NCBI GenBank assembly: GCA_035772785.1
Contig: JAOCPU010000042.1
Span: 124,001 to 188,000, forward strand
Direction: 5' to 3'
Length of the DNA: 64,000 nucleotides
Source: Phlebiopsis flavidoalba
Lineage: Eukaryota; Basidiomycota; Agaricomycetes; Polyporales; Phanerochaetaceae
In this document: positions 48,394 to 58,879 of the stretch, piece by piece
How the letters are laid out: every line of letters starts with the position of its first letter
Numbering within the stretch: position 1 is the first letter of the stretch
The notes under the pieces: model-generated
What the model was told of the DNA's origin: nothing
What the model saw: the letters and a program-made list of their open reading frames with translations, nothing else
Database searches by the model: none
Made by a program: the position numbers and the translations under genes

Positions 48394-48829
48394 GAGCGCG
48401 GCGACAGCGCGTTTTATGTTTGTTTTTTTACTGACGATTTCGACGTGTTGTTTCGTGCGCGAACAATGAATGCTCTTTGTGATATATATCCCCGATGTTA
48501 GTAATACAGTATAATGGACGACGAACTATGCTACGGATCTCGTGTGGTGCTGCCTGCGGCTTCGAAAGCGTGTGGTGTACGCAAAAGGCGGTGGTGGTGG
48601 GACGACAGTGGATGGGAAAGCGACAAAGCTAAGAACCGAAAGACGAAAACGAAAACGGAGAATAACTGGAGGAGGGATGAAGACCCAGAAGGAAACACTA
48701 CTGCTATTGGTACAAAGAACCCTATTTGGCCGCCCATTGCGCAATCGTGCGCTCTACCCTAATACCCAAAAAAATACACAAAACCGAGAATCACACACGG
48801 GACTCTCCGAGCCCGTTCTACACACACGG
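48394..48829. other. 3' flank of chitin synthase and of the convergent minus-strand gene
   Basis: No gene recognised. A purine-rich segment (48600-48700) gives open frames on both strands by composition only. Confidence 0.35.
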
Positions 48830-51116
48830 AGTCAGTAACGATGCACCCGCACGCGGCAAAGACCGCCACTCACTGCTCGCACGCTTGGATTTGCGCCGCG
48901 GGATGACGAGCGCCTCGTCGTCTTCCGGTACGAAGGCCAGTCGTAGCGGGTCGTAGCAGATGCCGGCGACGGCGGCGGGCTCTGTGCGCTATCAGCGTCG
49001 CGCCTCTCCTGAATGCGGACGAACTACGAGAGGCGATTGGCACCCGCATTTTTTGGCGCGTCGCCTGGAGCGCAGTATTCAACTGAGCGCAGCGTCTTTG
49101 TTGCGTGAGTGGCGCGAACGCGAACGCAAACAGGAGGGAAGGAACGCACCTTGGCGTGCGCCCCGCCTGCTTCGTCGTCGCGCCGTGCACCATGTCGCTG
49201 CTGACGGCCGTGAGGCCGGGCAGCGCGGCGAGCGAGTGCGGTTGGCAAGCTCGGGAAGGCGGCGATCGTGCTCGGCGTGCGGGACATGGCGGGGCTCGAG
49301 GTCGTGCTGGTGCTGGTGCTGGTGCTGCTGGTGCTCCCCCGCATCGCGGTTTATGTAGGCGCAAAGGGACACATGGACAATGGTGAGGTGTGTGTGTGCA
49401 GGCAGGGAGGGGAGGAGACAAAGCGAGGGTGTGTGGGGTGTTTCATATGCGCGGTGTGTGTGTATGAAAAGTGGCGAGGAGGCGCCGCGCGCACCGCGTG
49501 CCCGGGCTGCGAGGAGCGCGAGGAGAGGGCCCGCGGGCCTGCCGGGCGCCCGCAGGCGTCCGCGGGGGCCAGCACACACGCGTGCGAGTGTCCAGCGCAG
49601 GGGCAGCTAATCGCATAATCGCCGGCTCGCCACAGACATCGATTTGGCGTGCACGGGGCCGGCGGATCTGAGGCCGTTTGACTCGAGCGAAGGCGCGAGA
49701 CTCTATGTGTCCACAAAGGTAGAGTGTCCCAAATGCGGACGATGGCCATCAGCGATAGCGCGGCGCGCGGGCACCAGAGCCGGCGGGGCACCCACGCACA
49801 CCTCGGCGGCCGCCTCAGAACTCGCGCCAGAGGCCGTCCCGCGCGGGGATAGCGCGCGCCCGGGAGCGGCTGCGCGGCCCAGGCCTCGCGCTCGTAGCGC
49901 CACACGGTCTGCGCGGTGCCGTGCCAGACGACGAGGGAGGGCGGAGCGTCGGGCAGAACGTAGCGTGAGCGGGGGGCTCGGTCGCGAGCAACGCGCTGGG
50001 GGGGGGGGGGGGGTGCGTGCTGAGCGGCGGGAGGCAGCGGCGCAGAACCGCCCAAGTGGCGACAGTAGACGTCGTACCTGCAGCGCCTCGAAGCCGCGCG
50101 AAGCGCAGCAGCGCCGCGTGGATGTCCCGCCGCTGCGGGCTCGCTTCATCGACAGCCTCCGTCGTGCAGGGATGGGTAAGACGCACCTCGTGACAGCGGG
50201 AGCGCGAGCACGCCGAGGTGCCGCGGCTCCCCGCGAGTGCGGGGGCGCGGCGCCGAGGGCGGCAAGCGCCCCGACGGCGAGAAACTCGGGCACCGCGACG
50301 ACGTGCAGGCTGCTCAGGCGGCGTCGCGCGCGTGCGCGCGCGATGCGCGTCTGTGTGATGTGTAACGCACCGAAAGTGCCCGTGCGCCCTCGTCGTCGAT
50401 CAGCAGCGCGACGGCCGCGCGCAGGCCCGGCGCGGGCAGCAGCAGCGCGCGTGTGCGGCGTTGCATCGGCGCCTCGAGCACACGGCGAGCGACCCGGCAG
50501 CGATACCTCGCGCATCGGCGGGAGCTGCTGCGGCCGCTCGCACCGCACCAGGCGGGGTGGCAGCGGCGAGATAGAGCGGAGGCGTCCTGCCGACCCCGAG
50601 GAACGCTGGAGGTGCGATCGTCCCACGGAAAGGAGAACACGGCGTCGGAGAGGCGGAAGGGCAGCGGCGGCGCGAGGACCCAGCCGTGCGCGGCGTGGCG
50701 TCGTCTGGTCCTGGAGCGATTGCACGAAGCGTCGCGAGCGCGGGGGGGCATGTGCCGGGCACAGCAGCGCGCGGCACGAGGGCGCGCCAGAACGCCTCGG
50801 GCCACGGCGCGCCGCCAGCGCGGGGTACAACCACAGGCGGCGCACAGTACTCCGCGCGCGTGTAGGCCACGAGGCGGCGGAGAGGCGCAGGCGAGCCGCC
50901 GCCGCCGCGCGGTGTCCTGGGACTGCGCAGGAGGACGTCGGCGTGCAGGAACCGCGGCCGTCGGCGGGGGCCTGGAGCGCCGAGCAGGAAAAGATAGAGG
51001 TCAAGTGCGCGCGAGCGCGGGGAGGTATCGAGTGCGCGGGGACGTGTGCTCGTGCGCGATTGCGTCTGGGAGCGCAAGGGGGAGAGCTGCGAGCATGGCT
51101 GCTGATCATGAGCCAA
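48830..51116 (-). CDS. Unrecognised GC-rich, multi-exon gene
   Basis: Very GC-rich DNA opens long frames on both strands, but the minus strand carries the plausible protein. Starting near 51116, it reads ALDLYLFLLGAP, LHADVLLRS, AYTRAEYCAP, WPEAFWRALVPRA, HVVAVPEFLAVGALAALGAA near 50300-50240, LTHPCTTEAVDEASPQRRD near 50180, HAALLRFARLRGAAG, RYVLPDAPPSLVVWHGT plus VWRYEREAWAAQPLPGARYP near 49960-49850, LSLMAIVRIWDT, GDYAISCPCAGH near 49610, ALPGLTAVSSDMVHGATTK near 49220-49160, and a C-terminus AGICYDPLRLAFVPEDDEAL near 48970-48910 followed by IPRRKSKRASS. Introns and indels are likely. I do not recognise the family. It is divergent from EB1 with a spacing of about 270 bases. The opposite 507-residue plus frame (49644-51167) looks like a compositional shadow. 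Confidence 0.5.
49998..50013. repeat. Run of sixteen G
   Basis: A perfect homopolymer inside the GC-rich minus-strand gene; translated on the minus strand it gives a Pro run. Its true length is doubtful in any read-based assembly. Confidence 0.9.
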
Positions 51117-51389
51117 CGTCAGTCATTTATGGTCGCCAGGCACGGCCGCGGTGTGCCGCACCTATGATCGTCGTCTGTATGACGCCACACACAAATATCT
51201 GTCACGGGCGTGTCGTGTGAGGTCTGAAGACGCGTTCGGGCCGGGCTGGCGATGGTGGACGTGGTCGCAAGCGAGAGTGGACCCGCGGCGGGCGACCTAA
51301 TGCGCGCAGCCGTCCTTGCCATCGCGCCATCACCTTTGCCCATCTGCCCCCTCCCCCGCCCGCTCCCTCGACTACACACTTGACCATAG
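51117..51389. promoter_or_regulatory. Bidirectional promoter region, unknown gene / EB1
   Basis: Short divergent intergenic region. The EB1 first exon may begin here (an ATG lies at 51252), since the recognisable EB1 sequence starts right after an acceptor-like ...ccatag at about 51389. Confidence 0.4.
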
Positions 51390-52887
51390 GGCGGAAATCC
51401 CGCACCGAGCTGATCGCGTGGCTGAACGATCTGCTGCAGATAAACTACACCAAGGTCGAGCAGGTGTGCGGCACGGGCGGCGCGTACTGCCAGGGGTCAT
51501 GGACTTCTGTCTTTTTTGTGCGCTCTCTCCTCTCTCCTCGTATCTTCCACTAATGATGCACAGGCGACATACCGATGGACGCGAGTAAAGATGAATCGCG
51601 AAGCACGAATACGAGTTCATCGCAAACTACAAAGTCCTGCAGAACGTCTTCCGCTCACACAAGATCGACAAGGTGCGCTCCTCTCCCTCTCCCTTGCCCT
51701 ACCCTACTAACACCCCCCACCAGCCAATCCCAGTCGAGAAACTCGTCAAATGCAAAATGCAGTACGTCTCTATGCAGTAATTATGTAAGGTGACAGGAAG
51801 GCTGATAGAATGTAGGGACAACCTCGACATTCCTTCCAATGGCTCAAACGCTTTCTGGGACGCCACCTTATTGCGGACAGGGCTACGACCGCCGTCCGGC
51901 CCGCCAAGCAACAGGGCGGCACCCACGCGACCCCACCCCCGCCCCCGGCGACCATCTGCTCCCGCCTCGCCCCCGCGCCACTCAAACCGCACCAGCCGCC
52001 TCGCATGGCTGAAGTGCAATGTGGGGAGGAGGGCTCTGCGCGTGGAGGGAGGACGCCGGTGCTGCGCGCGTCGTCGGAACCGCGAGCCGAGCGAGGTGGT
52101 GGCTGTGGACTTTGAGGGCGCAGCTGGCTGAGTATGTCGGCTGCATCTGGAGGGGCTGGAGACAGGAGCGGGATTTCTTACGTTCAACAAGGTGAGTTTC
52201 GGGTGGGTTTGATAGCTCGTTGGTCGTGTCGGTGTGTGCTGGTGAGGAGCATACGGCGAGTCGGCGAGCGTGGGTGCCGGTGAGGTGCTTTCGGGGTTCT
52301 GTCGAACGTTTCAGGAAGCTGATAGCGACGCCAGGTCAGCGTTGGGGCCGGGCACGCGCGCCGTTCCAGCCCATGATCTGGCGTTTGGCTGCGTCCAATC
52401 TATTTCTCTCTCTCAGATATCTATCACTAAGCAGCCTTCCAATCTCACCCTACTCACGGTCTCTTTCGCCAAGCCTCCGCGCACATCGAAAATCCTCGCC
52501 CACAACAATATGAAATGTGAAGCAACTCGAGTCGCAGGGCCACCGGAGGACAGTGGACGCGCTGCGCGGAGATCCAGAAGATCCTGTACTCGACTGAAGT
52601 GCGTCCCCATCTCCTTCTTCTGTTTCAGTCTCCCGTTCTCTTATTTTTGTCCTTTCCTTGCACTTTCTCTCGCTCCTCTCTCTCACTTTGTTCCTCGCCT
52701 CTCCTTCCCTCCCTATCTCTACTCTGTGTCCTTTCACCTTTTCATTTCTCCCTTTCTTTTCTCCTCTTCCGTCACTTTCTCCTTTCGTTTCCGTATTCTT
52801 GCTTTTCTATTTCTTGCTAATGAAGATTACACTAATGATTTGTTTGTGAGAGAGATGCCTTCGATTGCGCTGGTAACCAGAGACTAG
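51390..52887 (+). CDS. BIM1: EB1/BIM1/Mal3-type microtubule plus-end binding protein (frame-broken)
   Basis: Tracks growing microtubule ends and recruits partners through its C-terminal EB homology domain. The N-terminal calponin-homology domain is plain: SRTELIAWLNDLLQINYTKV and EQVCGTGGAYCQ (51400-51491), an intron, GDIPM..RVKMN, KHEYEFIANYKVLQNVFRSH plus KIDK (51600-51672), an intron, then PIPVEKLVKCKMQ (51723-51762), an intron, then DNL..LQWLKRFWDA..GGQGYDP near 51818-51885 in broken frames. A Pro/Ala-rich linker follows. The EB homology part is seen as LEGLE.ERDFL near 52145-52190 and EIQKILYSTE at about 52568-52597, before a 200-base intron very rich in T and C. The last exon may be DYTNDLFVREMPSIALVTRD. 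Start uncertain. At least six indels. Confidence 0.92.
52600..52822 (+). other. Pyrimidine-rich intron of the EB1 gene
   Basis: From gtgcgtcccc at 52598 to about 52822 the sequence is almost only C and T (ctctctcttttctcc type), much longer than the 50-70 base introns elsewhere here. Exact acceptor uncertain. Confidence 0.6.
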
Positions 52888-53458
52888 CTCCGCCCCCCGG
52901 TAGGAGCGAAGGAAGAGACGTTCTTAGGACGCCTTAATGGGCCTGTACACTGAAGGAAAAGGATGGGGTGAGCAGAGGAGGGCGCAGGGGAAGGGGGAGG
53001 AGGAGAGAGGGAGGCTTTCAATCACGATACTAGTTTTTCTGTCGTTTCTACCTCCGAATGTCCACCTTGGAAAGTCATCTCGGTGGTTTGAAAAACAGGT
53101 TCTGAAGTTCCAGCTAACGGTGGTGCGACCCCAACGTTCCAACCACAGAGGATTTGGAGATGGCTAAGGCCTGAGGGCGCGGGTCGATTTCGTGCTGTCT
53201 GTCGGCGTCCGAACTGCTCATCCTCTCGCGTTGTTGGTTTGAAAAAGAAACGTGAAACGACTGTTTCCGGCAGTTCCACCAGCTGGCCCATCCCACCAGC
53301 AACTCGAAACAATTCATACGGTTGGCGGGCAAGTATTCATATCCGCTAGCACAATCTAGGCATGTATCTCGTACTGCTCAACACTGCCTTACCTTAACAC
53401 CGTGCGTTCTGGGGAATTCCAGTCGGACCACCACGGAGTTTTTTGAAAAGATGTTGGG
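52888..53458. other. Stretch without a recognised gene
   Basis: Only short frames on both strands with no recognisable content; a purine-rich strand at 52960-53020 opens them by composition. Confidence 0.35.
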
Positions 53459-53971
53459 ATGGTTCCCGTGTCAGCGGCCAATCTCACCGCCAGTCAACTC
53501 ACCGTTAAAAGTCAAATCCAGGAAAGATACCACGGCTGCGGCGGCGTGTCAATTTCCACCATCCACACCCGCGACGCTCACCAAGTGCACGAAATGTGTG
53601 TTCCGAGGGGTTTTCCCAAAATCCGAGGATTTCACCGCAGAGGCTGTGATATGTGGCGTGTGGCGGCTGCGCGGTCATTCTTAGTTCCTGGTGTGATGTT
53701 CACATCTGTGTCCGTTAGTCAAAAATGCGATCCCCGTGGCTGTACCAACTACGGTGGTGTCTCGATTCTTTACTGTCGTGATATCTACTGTTTGTCGTTG
53801 CACAAGTTGGAGGTGGCGCCTCATTCTTTACCGTGTTCAATTTCTGCTTGTAATGTGCACGAAGGAAAGATGAGTATGTGTGACGGTCGTTCAGATGGTT
53901 CCGGAGTGGATACTACAGAGTCTATGCGTGCTCGTACAGCCGTGAAAAAAGACGTAAAAAAAGAGACGTAG
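53459..53971 (+). CDS. Doubtful 170-residue Cys-containing frame
   Basis: A single open frame with twelve Cys and a Lys-rich end (VKKDVKKET) that runs into the A-rich tandem repeat. There are two similar short blocks, GCGGVSIS and NYGGVSIL, about 78 residues apart. No family, no signal peptide and no neighbour suggest a function. It may be a chance frame. Confidence 0.2.
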   Translation: MVPVSAANLTASQLTVKSQIQERYHGCGGVSISTIHTRDAHQVHEMCVPRGFPKIRGFHRRGCDMWRVAAARSFLVPGVMFTSVSVSQKCDPRGCTNYGGVSILYCRDIYCLSLHKLEVAPHSLPCSISACNVHEGKMSMCDGRSDGSGVDTTESMRARTAVKKDVKKET

Positions 53972-54003
53972 AAAAAGACGTGGAAAAAGACGTGAAAAAG
54001 AGA
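53941..54003. repeat. Short tandem repeat, five units of cgt(n)aaaaaaga
   Basis: Five units of 12-14 bases each begin CGT and continue with an A-rich core and GA, for example CGTGAAAAAAGA and CGTAGAAAAAGA. The pattern degenerates at the CATGCC that follows. Confidence 0.85.
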
Positions 54004-54109
54004 CATGCCAGTGACTAATGCTACAGATGTTCCAACCCAATCCTCAACATAACAGATAAACAAGCAAACTACAGCGCAAAAAAACCCACCCCGCGCTCAA
54101 AGCAGAGCC

Positions 54110-55817
54110 CTACACCCGCGCGCACACCCGCCGATCCACACAGCACCGCGCCCCAACATACACCCCCGCCCCGAGGACAACACTCGCCCCGCTGAACACG
54201 CCCATCGCGCCGTACCCGCCCGTCGCGCGCACCAGCGCGCCCGCCGCCGGCGCGCCCGCGAGGCTCCTAGCTCCGCCTCAGCTTTACTTTACACTCGAGG
54301 AGAGAAGGACGAACTCACGGGAGCGCGAGGAGGGAGTAGAGAATCCCGAGCCGGGATCCGATTTGGTGAGGGGAAGAAAGAGAAGCGACGGCGGGGACGA
54401 CGAGCGCGTTGAATGCGCCGCTTGCGAAGCCGTATGCGCCTTGCGTACGCGTATACGACGCCCCCGCCCGCTCATCAACGTACCCAAACAGATCAACTGC
54501 TCAGCGCTGTTAGGAAATGCGGACGGGATGAGGAGGTTTTGAAGCCGATTCCGCCAACGAGTCGGCGAGCAGCGGGAGGGAGGAGCCCCGCCCGGAGGAA
54601 TTCTGAGCGCGTTGAGCAGCGGTGAGGGTGTACGGCGCGGAGAGGGCGAGGGCGGATGTGTAGGTGGGGACGGTAGAACGTTCGGGATTTGGAATAGACC
54701 TGTGGGGGGTGTTGTTAGGAGGGAAGGGGCTATGAGGAGGGGAGGACACAATGTGACACCCGTCGAGACGAGCGTGCTCCCCGCGTCCAGAGCAGCACGC
54801 GAACGGCGGTTGTCGCTGGCTACGTGGGATCAAAAGAAAACCAAGGGGTGGGCTCGTGTGGCTGCGCCCGCACGCGCGCGTGAGCGCCAAACGCCGCACC
54901 ACGCATAAGGCGAGAGCCAGTGCGAGCAGCGCCGACGCGCGCATTGGCCCATGCGAAGCCCTAACCACCGAATCGAAACAGACGCTGCAGTCCACAATCG
55001 GGATTTAGCAGCCGAAACCGCCCCCTGTTGTGGTTGTTTTAGTCAAAGGAGTGGGAGTGAGGGGAGGGGTAGGGCGGCACCGACGCCTGGGAGCCCGAAG
55101 GCGTGTGCCGATTGCCGAGTCGCCGGTTGGCGCGGTATTTATTGTCGTGAAGGTGGGTTGATGATTTCGTCTGCCAATGGACGGGTAATGAAGCTGGGAG
55201 GAAGAGTCTTATTAGAAGAAGTGTGATGGGATGGGTGCGGGGGAGACAAACATTAGGCCGACAGCGGAGCCCGAAGGATGCACGCCCCATGTGCGCGAGG
55301 AGACCCAGGTTACTGTGTACGCACGGCGCGCATACGCTCGTGGAGGAGTCGTGCTCGCGAGCGATGAGCGCCCGGTTGCCGGGGCGCCATGGAGCACGCG
55401 CGCGGCCCGTGTGACAGTCGATATATGCGTCCCGACCACCGCCGCCCTGTTTCTCGGTTAGTGCTTGTATGATAAATGCAGAGGGAAAAAGACACAACCA
55501 CGATGAGAAAAAACACATAATTGCACGTGCGCCGGATCCGAGGATATCCATGATGGTAGGCAGGGAGGAGATCTGGTGGCTCGCGTACCACGCCTTCGAT
55601 ACGTCCCGAACGCGCTCAGCTGCCCGAACGTGCACGCGAGCGCGAGGAACGCGCCGCCGACGCTCGCCCACGCGCGCAGCCCGCCGTCGGGGTACCCCCC
55701 CTCCTCCTCCTCTTCACTGCCTTCTTCGTGTGGCTGCTCGGGGAGGTACGCGGCGCTGAGCGCGCGCAGGCTCTCGGGCTTGTCGCTCGACGCGCGCGGG
55801 GCCTTTTCGGTGGACAT
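54110..55817 (-). CDS. MFS transporter, monocarboxylate (MCT/Mch) type, frame-broken
   Basis: The ATG at 55817 gives MSTEKAPRASSDKPESLRAL, an acidic stretch and the hallmark YPDGGLRAWASVGGAFLALA, then CTFGQLSAFGTY (first membrane helix, near 55630-55590). After an intron or break come WYASHQISSLPTIMDILG near 55585-55530 and further pieces, many in changing frames, in very GC-rich DNA. The second half is seen as FKTLLIPSAFLT-like near 54500, YAYALRVAYGFASGAFNALV near 54395-54460, VASLL..LGILYSLLALP near 54300-54380, and a clear last helix SLAGAPAAGALVRATGGYGA, then MGVFSGASVVLGAGVYVGAR, ending at a stop at 54110-54112. Twelve membrane helices are expected. The substrate cannot be told. Confidence 0.88.
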
Positions 55818-57029
55818 GTTATATGCGCGGGGGGCACTCGCCGCGGGGGGTGCGCCGCGGACGCTTTATGCGGGTGGGGGTGTGTGCTGTGCGGGCCATA
55901 TGGTGCGTCCGGTTCCGCGGCGGGGTGACGGCGCGGGGAAGGGAAGCAAGTTGGACAATTGGATACGTGCAGCCCAGGCTGGGGGGGCGACGCTGCGCGA
56001 TCCCACAGGCTGTCCGGCGAGCGGAGATGCAGCTTTAGCGCTGCTACTGGTGTTTGCACCGTCTGGGAAGTCCGCATCATGATCCAGCTTGTCGAGCAGC
56101 GTCCTCTTAAGTACGTACGAGCCGGACCTCGCCTTGTGCACTAAAGCGCATCTGCAATCGAATGCGCCGGTGAGACTCCGTGCATCTCCACCACCCCTGG
56201 TGCCGTCTTACCTAACCCACTCCGCCCCCGAACGTCGCCTTCCGCGACCGCCGTACGGCCCCCTGCATCGTAACGGCGCGCCGCCGCCACCCGTCACCGT
56301 CGCATTTTGCCGACGCACGTCGACGACGATTCAGCGGTAGTCGGCGCGCGTAAGTGAGGCAAAGGTGAGGGCGCGCCGAGTGGGTTTTTTTTCTAGAGGA
56401 GCGGCGCTCGTTCACAAACACCCCGCCTCGCAACGCGCGCCCTCGCAAATCACACTAAAGCTTCCTAGTGCGCTTGACAGAAACGAGCAGTGACAGACAC
56501 ACGCCCCCGAAAAGATCAGTTGCCCGCACCGCACGCCTCGCTCGCCTTCTCGTTCTGCCTCTCGTTCCCGACGCCACGCTCCCGCCGATCGTCCGAGTCG
56601 TCCCTGCGCGATCGTTCTGTATGCGCTTGCACAGATCGCGCTACTCTCGCCTCGCGCGCGCGAAGCGAAGCTCCGCCGTGTGATAAGAGCGGTGCGTGCG
56701 CATTCTCGTAGCGGCTGATGTCGTGGCATATACTACTCTGGCGTACTGGCGTGCACGCGAATTCGACTCGGCGTCATGCACTCGACGCTCAGTCGCCCGA
56801 TCGCGCACCCGTGCACGAGTGGGTGTTCGTTATGACGTTGCCCCTGCAACAATGGGCGTAACGTCCCCGGAGAGGGATCTGGGCCGCAGAGCGGGCGTCC
56901 CTGGTTAGGTATGAGGTCATGAGTGAGGGCAGGCCAGGTGGTAGAACGGCGCGCGGGGGGCGGGCGGGGGCACGTTTTTGTGATCGCGGCGAGATCGCGG
57001 AGGGTTTGCGTTTTTAGTGTGATTTTCTA
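55818..57029. other. GC-rich stretch without a recognised gene
   Basis: Upstream of the MFS gene; open frames here come from GC-rich composition. Nothing recognisable on either strand. Confidence 0.4.
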
Positions 57030-58140
57030 GTGTGCTAGGGAACTTTGACATGCTTGTGTGTAAATGGCAGACACTAGAGCTTGTGGGCTGGTATGAAAAA
57101 GCCACCTGTTTTGACGCATGCACTCAACTCATCTACGTGTGCCGATGCGAAACGACGCCCGTCTGGAGCTCGTTAGCGTGCCCGACGACTTCAGACAGCG
57201 GACGACGTAGACTTTCGCGCGCGATATTGCTGCTTCGGGGTTCGTTGTCTTCGGCCGGTGCGTGATCGCGAGAATGAGTCGACCGTTCTGCTCACAGAAT
57301 GTGGCGTATCGCGTAGAATCGTCTGAATGGGTTGCCTTTTCGGTGTGTTTTCTGTATGCTTAAATGCTTTTTATCCGCTGATAAATGGTCGAGCTAGGTT
57401 CAGAAGCTAGACATTGAATTGGACTTGCAGGATGCATCCTACAACTGTATCTAAATACTGCCTCTTGACCATGCTCTAGCTTGCACACGAGCGTCTTGAA
57501 GAACCACGGAAACGTCAAACAGCCATTTCATATCGAACCATATATCTCTTCGACTGGGCTCTGTGTGCTACGGTCGCCTCGAGATTGCGTCTTTCATTCG
57601 AGTGATCAATGGCTGGCTTTGCAGCGAACGACGCAACACCATCGAGTTCTTGTCTTCCGCCGATGCGCGAGGTCGCGAGAATGAGTGGTTCGGAATGTGG
57701 CGTATCGCTGGATCCGAATGTAGGAGTTGCCTTTTTGGTGAGTATTTTGCGTGCTAATAAATGCTTATCACGCTGATAAATGGTTTTAGCGAAGCTAGAT
57801 TTTTGATTGGACTGGCGAGGGCATCCGACAACTTTTGCCCAAGATATCCTCGTCGCAAACATGCTCGCGCTTGCACATGAGCTTTTGCAAGAAAATAGGA
57901 ATAAACGAGAAGAGCGCACACGACACCTCACAGTGGACGTACATCGTCTCAATTTCGGGATGTCTTTAACACCGGCATGAATATACGCATTCCAGAGTCG
58001 ATGTAGCGTCCATAAGGTGGCGCATCGCGCAGCGTCCCCGAAGGGAAGGCGTCCCTTTTTGCGGTGCGTCTAGATACGCTTGGAAATGGCTTATCCGTTG
58101 ATACCTGGGCAACCATGTCGAGAATTTGACCGAGCTTCCT
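57030..58140. repeat. Diverged tandem repeat, about 390-396 base period
   Basis: Three anchors recur. GAATGTGGCGTATCGC is at 57297-57312 and 57693-57708, with a weaker GGTGGCGCATCGCGC near 58016. CGCTGATAAATGG is at 57376-57388 and 57771-57783, diverged to CGTTGATACCTGG at 58096-58108. ATGCTC..GCTTGCACA recurs near 57471 and 57861. CGCGAGAATGAG occurs at 57267 and 57673. The spacing is 390-406 bases for units 1-2 and about 325 for units 2-3. The unit may be a decayed gene fragment: unit 2 reads SFIRVINGWLCSERRNTIEF, followed by a gtgagt...tttag intron-like stretch. Confidence 0.7.
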
Positions 58141-58879
58141 AGGACAACACCCCGTGAATTTCGTCGCGGTAGGCTACACGTTTGATTAAAAATCTATCTG
58201 GATGTCATTGAAAGGGATGAAAACCTCCTTATACGAGCGCATTCAAAGTTGCAACAACCCACACACACAGCAGCGCAGATCCCGCGTCGCGACTTCGAAT
58301 TCGACGCTTCTGCCGTTTATTATCGCGCGCGCGAACGATCTGCGCGGCAACTCTGACACTGCTGTGGCGTATAGGGTTTCCGGTATCGCTGGTCGCTTTG
58401 GTGGGCGTGTTTCTATACACACTTTAATGATCATCTGTCTATGTATATGCAAATAGGTCCTCAGTCGAGCTTGCAAAGACATAGCGAACTTGTGCTCCGC
58501 GTGTTTAGCACCAACTACTACGTCGTCCCCACACCCACGTCAGATCACATCCAAGATACCGCTTATGTGACAAAAATCGAACCTTGGTAAGTTCAACCAT
58601 GCTCAAATATGTGTGCCGCTACTTCTGCTTCGCGTCTTCGGCCGTTTATAATCGCTGGGAGCAACTGGGTCGTCGACCGAAAAAAAAACGGAACGTGGTG
58701 GCTTGTGCATGGGAGATTGCACGTCTGGCGACCTCGGCTGTTGACGAGGGGCAGCCTGAGGTGTCGCAAGTCTTTGGCGTGACATTCGTAGGCAGAATGG
58801 GCAAGCGGGGGCTCTGGTTCCGAGATTGAATTGTTAGGGTACTATTGCTACTGGTTTTCTAGATTGTCCATGGGACCAA
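58141..58879. repeat. Possible further weak repeat pair
   Basis: CTTCTGCCGTTTATTATCGC near 58307 resembles GTCTTCGGCCGTTTATAATCGC near 58633, about 328 bases apart. This may extend the array upstream or be an independent diverged pair. No gene recognised. Confidence 0.35.

Noticed and set aside
48690..48790. tRNA-like pieces on the minus strand (TAGAGCGCACGATTGCGC, GGTTCTTTGTACC)
   Set aside because: The A-box and B-box are both imperfect and no closed cloverleaf with a proper acceptor stem can be drawn.
49644..51167. 507-residue plus-strand frame
   Set aside because: Arg/Ala-rich low-complexity translation caused by GC-rich DNA. Conserved-looking protein is on the opposite strand.
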